Virus record (IMG/VR): IMGVR_UViG_3300035698_032186
Coordinates: 1-52,915 of that record
Strand: one strand, 5' to 3'
Source of the DNA: a virus
Length of the DNA: 52,915 bases
The translations under genes and the position numbers were made by a program. The notes beneath the pieces are model-generated. The model was not told the DNA's origin. It ran no database searches and was given only the letters and a program-made list of their open reading frames with translations. Shown here piece after piece: positions 48,943 through 52,915 of this stretch (within the stretch, counting starts at the first letter, position 1; each line of letters starts with the position of its first letter).

Positions 48943-50637
48943 TTATAGCTCAATTTTATATAAGTAATTGCCGGCTCCAAATATTTTATAAACTCCCGAC
49001 TCTTCTGCTACTTTCTTCTGTGGTTTATCTTTTGTGGCTCTAAATTTAAAACGATTATAAAACACATTGCCATCAGTGTACCAATAGTTTAATCCGGTTT
49101 GTTTAATACGTTCGAATCCTGCTTTCTCATACACCAGGCCATTTCCTGTTAGTAAATCAGCATACGAAATAATTGATTCGTATTTGTTTTCATTTGCATA
49201 TTTTTTTACTTCTTTAAACAGCTTGCTGAACCCGCCAACCACGTTTATATTTTTTGCTGTAACAAATCTGGATATTTCCAAAGAACCATCATGAGTTTTA
49301 TGAAAAGGTTTTCTTAAAGAAATTGCTGACAGCATCTCTCCTGTTTTTTTACCAAGCAAACCAAAGTAAACTGTGCTGCGTGCGTTGCCATGAAGATGGT
49401 TGTTTTCGAAAAATTCTTTTCCTTGTTTTGGGTTAAGTTTTGACAAACTTGTTTCCCTGGCGCCAATTTTTCTTTTATTTGCTTTTATCTTATTGCCAAT
49501 CATTGACTTTACTACGTCGTCTTGTTGCTCCCACTGATTTGAGAAAAATTGTAACAGCTGTATCCCTTTCTCTTCGCATAATTTTTGCTTTTCCAAATGC
49601 AGGGTTTTGTTAAAGCCGCTTTGTCCTTTATCCATGTGCCAATATACACCATGGTATTCAAACGCCAAATTTAAATCTGGAATATAAATATCTAACTCAT
49701 AAGGTGCAATGATTTTTCTATCGTTTCTCACAATTTCATTAGGTATTTTACTTTTAATAAAATCTCCCATTTCTAATTCGCCTTTGGAAACTGTAAAGGG
49801 GTAACAAAATTTGCACAAGGTTCCTCTTTCGATAGACTGCAAAGTTTTTTCCGAAATCTTTTTACATTTGTTGCATCTGGCTTGGATTTTTTGATACTGC
49901 CGTGAAGCGTATTGTTCATAATCAAAATTTTCAAATGTAAAGTCTTTGCTTCTTTGCGAAAACCTTTCATCAATTTCTTTTTTTGACAATTTCTTTTGAT
50001 TGACTATTTCCGTTTTCACTTCTTTAACATGCTTCTTACCATAGAAATGGTTGTTGGAACCAGTCATTTCAAGTGATTGTTTCATTATCCTTGCGTCATC
50101 ATATTTTGTTTTGTTTTTATTCCATGCCTCGGCTCGTCCGCCTCTGGACCCACCAAGCTTCATTGCTACGTTAGAATGTTTTTTGCAAAATCCTTTAAAA
50201 GCAAACGTAGTGTATCTAACTGGGTGTTTGCAATCACCTTGTTGGCACGCCGGAGGCCTATTGTTGTAAAAATGTTTTACTGTGTAGTCCTTAGACTTTA
50301 AATTATGTTTAAACTGTAGATGGCTTGACAGAGCCCTGGTAGAAGCGAATCGTAAGTGACATTCCTTGCATTCAAATTTTAATAAAGATATCTTGGATAG
50401 GAGATTGTTGAGGACAAGCTTTGTAGAATTTGTTTTAGCAAAATAAAAAACACCTTCTCCATAATATTTTGGGCTGGGTACTTTACCTAATAGAAAGTTT
50501 TTTGTCACATTTGCATATGTTCTTACGAGATCGGAAGTTGTATCAAAAGATTCACCCGCTTCTCTATTGGAACAAAAAACGGTCGAATCTTTCGTAGTGA
50601 AATTATAATAAACAACACAGCTACTATTTTCCTGCAT
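48943..50637 (-). CDS. Homing-endonuclease-like protein with zinc fingers and Vsr-type nuclease
   Basis: A 564-aa protein. A C2H2 finger is at C90, C93, H106, H111, followed by two further Cys/His clusters (about 135-160 and 245-270, the last CNKC and CKFC). A NUMOD3-like segment is GSNNHFYGKKHVKE. Residues about 310-350 (IIAPYELDIYIPDLNLAFEY, HGVYWH) and IQLLQFFSNQWEQ make a Vsr/PD-(D/E)xK-like nuclease core. The C-terminal 180 residues (NNHLHGNARSTVYFGLL, LEISRFVTAKNINVVGGFSK, NGLVYEKAGFERIKQTGLN) match the C-terminal part of the protein at 9581. It sits between the capsid gene region and the ParB-like gene with a GIY-YIG remnant upstream. Confidence 0.7.
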   Translation of the reverse strand: MQENSSCVVYYNFTTKDSTVFCSNREAGESFDTTSDLVRTYANVTKNFLLGKVPSPKYYGEGVFYFAKTNSTKLVLNNLLSKISLLKFECKECHLRFASTRALSSHLQFKHNLKSKDYTVKHFYNNRPPACQQGDCKHPVRYTTFAFKGFCKKHSNVAMKLGGSRGGRAEAWNKNKTKYDDARIMKQSLEMTGSNNHFYGKKHVKEVKTEIVNQKKLSKKEIDERFSQRSKDFTFENFDYEQYASRQYQKIQARCNKCKKISEKTLQSIERGTLCKFCYPFTVSKGELEMGDFIKSKIPNEIVRNDRKIIAPYELDIYIPDLNLAFEYHGVYWHMDKGQSGFNKTLHLEKQKLCEEKGIQLLQFFSNQWEQQDDVVKSMIGNKIKANKRKIGARETSLSKLNPKQGKEFFENNHLHGNARSTVYFGLLGKKTGEMLSAISLRKPFHKTHDGSLEISRFVTAKNINVVGGFSKLFKEVKKYANENKYESIISYADLLTGNGLVYEKAGFERIKQTGLNYWYTDGNVFYNRFKFRATKDKPQKKVAEESGVYKIFGAGNYLYKIEL

Positions 50638-50677
50638 AATGAGTCACCCTTAGCTTGCATGTTATTTTAGCACATGT

Positions 50678-51585
50678 TTAAGCTGGTTTGGATAAGATAT
50701 GGCCGCTTGCACTTTTGCATTTGCCATTTAGCATTTTCTGTAAGCTGCTGTATGAAATACCTTTTTCTCTGCAAGTCTCTTTCACATTCGAGCCAAGCGT
50801 AAACGTGGCGCCGGTTACCTTGTTTGTCAATGCAACACCCTTGTATTTGCCGCCCGCTATTTTTGCTTTATGTTCTCTGGTGAGTGGCTTTCTTTTTTCA
50901 CCTTTTCGTTCAATATATTTAGGCTCTTTTTTGCCAAGAAACCAACCACCGCTTGATTTTGTTTTCCCTCTTACCATTAAATGAAAAGACTTGTATGATA
51001 AATCTCTTTCTTCACACCAGGCTCTTACAGAACCTTTTATAACAACACATTCATTTGTTTTCTTATTCGTAACTGTTATATCTGCCGAATGCTTATCCCA
51101 ACGCTTGTAAGCGTTTCTTTTCGCTTCTTTCTTTTTCTCTGGTGTGTTCCATGTTTTTTATTCTTTTCGCTTACAATGGCACAGACTTCCGGCGTCCGTG
51201 AGGTTGCCCTACCGTCTGTCTCCGGGTTGTAGGGGCGAGAGTTCTTACTGCCGAGCCGGCTTTCGCCTGCGGTTGGTGATAAGTTGTAACAATTTTTTTG
51301 ATTGTCATAAAATTCATTTAAATATGCTTGTTCATTTTCAATTCGAAGTTTTTGTTCGCCTTCTAGGACATCCAATATTTCAAATATAAATGCTTCTTCG
51401 CCGCATTTATTGTAATCATTTTGTAAAAATGTATTTCTATGCCTATTTTTTAACAAATCATTTTTATGACTATAAGCTCTGGTTTTAAATCTGCTTGTCG
51501 AACCGTAATAAACTCGACCATTTTTGATATTTGTAATTTTATAAATTCCTGCTCTGTCGCCTTGATTTCTAAAAAATGTTTTCAT
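50678..51585 (-). pseudogene. GIY-YIG homing endonuclease split by a frameshift
   Basis: ATG 51585 opens GIYKITNIKNGRVYYGSTSR (GIY and YYG motifs), then HRNTFLQNDYNKCGEEAFIF and an acidic helix. The frame drifts into Arg/Lys after NKKHG and ends at 51076. In the next frame the sequence continues as TPEKKKEAKRNAYKRWDKHS, ADITVTNKKTNECVVIKGSV, a helix-turn-helix-like part and the 50977-50678 segment ending in ASGHILSKPA. The switch falls at a run of six T (51154-51159 on the plus strand); one more base would give a single protein of about 300 aa. So it is either a recent frameshift or a homopolymer error in an intact gene. Confidence 0.7.
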
Positions 51586-51656
51586 ATTAGTATTCTAAGA
51601 CAAAAAGGCAAAAAGCTAACCTCCATATCCAAAATTGAAAATAAGTTTCTCCAACG

Positions 51657-51684
51657 AAAAAAGCCACTTCAAAGAAGTGGCTTT
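51657..51684 (-). terminator. Rho-independent terminator after the major capsid gene (minus strand)
   Basis: An 11-bp stem (AAAGCCACTTC at 51660-51670 with GAAGTGGCTTT at 51674-51684), three-base loop, is followed on the minus strand by a T-run. It lies 24 bases after the capsid gene stop, as expected for a very strongly expressed gene. Confidence 0.85.
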
Positions 51685-51708
51685 CATCAGTTTACATTTC
51701 TAAGGCAA

Positions 51709-52915
51709 TTATATAATACCCATGTCCAAGACCGTCACGGTTGCATAGAAGTCATTTCTGACCATCTTTTTGCCGTATCGAGTCATTACGCCCTTGCGAG
51801 GAGTAAAATCTTCCTGTGCATAAATCACAGGAGTCAAGATGAGAGGCACATACGGTGCGTAGATAAATCCACTCTCAAGGAACGTATTGCCCTTAAGACC
51901 AACAAGGATTTTGTTGCTTGGGAAGTAAGGATCCTTATAGACCGTATAACGGTTGTTAAGGTTACCAACTGCCTCAGCGCCAACTACCATGTTGTCACGG
52001 ACTTGACCGTCAGCATCAACTCTGTATGACGATTTGTAGGCACCGAGGTGCTCAAACATTGTGCATACGTCAGGAGATGTAACGATAAAGTTACCAGACC
52101 CACGAAGAGTCTTTTTGTGGATAGTATTAGCAGCGTCAGTAATAGTCTCAAGAAGAGTCTGATACCACTCTTGAACATTCGTGAATGCCATTGGACCAGG
52201 GGACAGCGTGCTGCTTTGAAGAGCCTCGGCGCCAGTATACTTGTTGACAAGTTTACCAGGTGCTCGTGACCAGTAAAGGTTAGCTGCTCCTGCTTGGGTA
52301 AGAAGGTCGTTCAAGATTTCACGGTCAATGTCAAGCGTAATCATCTCAGAGAGAATGTTTGTAAGCTCAACTTCTACGTCAATCGAGTAGAATGCTGTGA
52401 GATCCTGTGCCATTTCTGGTGACCAACGAGCCCTGAGTTTACGGGTTTGAGCCGTAACGCTAGTTGATTCGATGCGAATATCTACTTCTGGAATTCGTGG
52501 GCTTGAATCGACCGCAAAGTCGGACTCGAAGCTTGGAATAGTAAGAGTAGAACCATCCGAGTTCACACTTAGTGCATCCGAAATCGCTGCGGAAGCTGTA
52601 ACAGCATTTCCAACAGTGCCGTCTGGAGCTGGTGCAGTACCTGCATTAGCGAGACGAACAACGAAAAGTACGTGTGAACCATTTAGTGGGTCAGGTGTAA
52701 AAATACCAGAAGCATTCCAGTTACCACGTTGATTTAGTTTACGAAGGTTAAGAACGCCTCGTCCACCCTGATATTGCTCACCCCATTCGACGGATGAGTT
52801 AGTAGCAGCACCCATGCCAGTGACGGCAATTTGGTTTAGGTTGTTAAGGTCAGCACCATTAATTTTGGCGCTAAACTCTGATGCACTGACAAACATAAAT
52901 GAATAGTCAAGCACG
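51709..52915 (-). CDS. 23: Major capsid protein (T4 gp23-like), N-terminus beyond the window
   Basis: The frame is open to the window edge, so only the C-terminal 401 or so residues are present (T4 gp23 is 521 aa). Blocks typical of the T4 gp23 HK97-fold family are WSPEMAQDLTAFYSIDVEVE, LTNILSEMITLDIDREILND, a helix AANTIHKKTLRGSGNFIVTS, FEHLGAYKSSYRVD, NRYTVYKDPYFPSNKILVGL and the closing GFIYAPYVPLILTPVIYAQE. The N-terminal segment that the prohead protease removes is not visible. It lies on the strand opposite to the tail cluster and ends in a strong terminator. Its presence supports a gp21-type prohead protease elsewhere in the genome. Confidence 0.93.
   Translation of the reverse strand, partial: VLDYSFMFVSASEFSAKINGADLNNLNQIAVTGMGAATNSSVEWGEQYQGGRGVLNLRKLNQRGNWNASGIFTPDPLNGSHVLFVVRLANAGTAPAPDGTVGNAVTASAAISDALSVNSDGSTLTIPSFESDFAVDSSPRIPEVDIRIESTSVTAQTRKLRARWSPEMAQDLTAFYSIDVEVELTNILSEMITLDIDREILNDLLTQAGAANLYWSRAPGKLVNKYTGAEALQSSTLSPGPMAFTNVQEWYQTLLETITDAANTIHKKTLRGSGNFIVTSPDVCTMFEHLGAYKSSYRVDADGQVRDNMVVGAEAVGNLNNRYTVYKDPYFPSNKILVGLKGNTFLESGFIYAPYVPLILTPVIYAQEDFTPRKGVMTRYGKKMVRNDFYATVTVLDMGII

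Overview
The window reads as one part of the genome of a large T4-like tailed phage (contractile-tailed Caudoviricetes, AT-rich). The evidence is a tail tube protein of exactly T4 gp19 length (163 aa), baseplate proteins resembling gp5, gp25 and gp6, a gp55-like late sigma factor, and the C-terminal part of a gp23-like major capsid protein at the right edge. No ribosomal RNA, convincing tRNA, CRISPR array or insertion sequence was seen. The host cannot be named from the sequence.

Layout. 1-4.4 kb: sugar genes (GDP-fucose synthase end, GDP-mannose 4,6-dehydratase, two GT4-type glycosyltransferases). 4.4-8.7 kb: a membrane protein, two ADP-ribosyltransferase-like genes, a frameshifted small gene, a Dps-like ferritin gene and a DUF192 gene. 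8.9-11.6 kb: tail tube, terminator, a homing-endonuclease-like gene and DUF5661. 11.7-24.1 kb: mostly small genes of unknown function, many sharing one of two short N-terminal modules, plus a 2OG oxygenase, ParB-like, actin/Hsp70-like and kinase-like genes and a broken lectin-like gene. 24.1-26.7 kb (minus strand): a ligase-nucleotidyltransferase fusion and a partner gene. 26.8-45.0 kb: the baseplate and tail structural cluster, interrupted by two GIY-YIG loci. 45.0-48.9 kb: further ART-like, late sigma, module-bearing and ParB-like genes. 48.9-51.6 kb: more homing endonucleases. 51.7 kb to the end: major capsid protein on the minus strand.

Main idea. At least eight genes start with a class A module (about MKITKSQLKEMIQEAV) and five carry a class B module (about KKRFQKLANVLKE). 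Most have a hydrophobic-x-Glu tripeptide at the end of the amphipathic segment. That resembles the T4 capsid-targeting peptide of internal proteins, which is cut by the prohead protease at (L/I)xE. My inference is that these are capsid-packaged, host-injected proteins. The set may include a Dps-like protein, a ParB-like protein and several ART-fold proteins analogous to T4 Alt.

Caveats. Several genes are broken by single-base shifts in homopolymers or by single stop codons (7.4, 17.7/18.1, 20.36, 44.0, 47.58 and 51.15 kb), and a short GC-rich piece of a cellular nuoL gene sits at 48.3-48.48 kb. These may be real decay or recoding, or they may be sequencing or assembly errors. All identifications come from reading translated motifs; no database search was possible.
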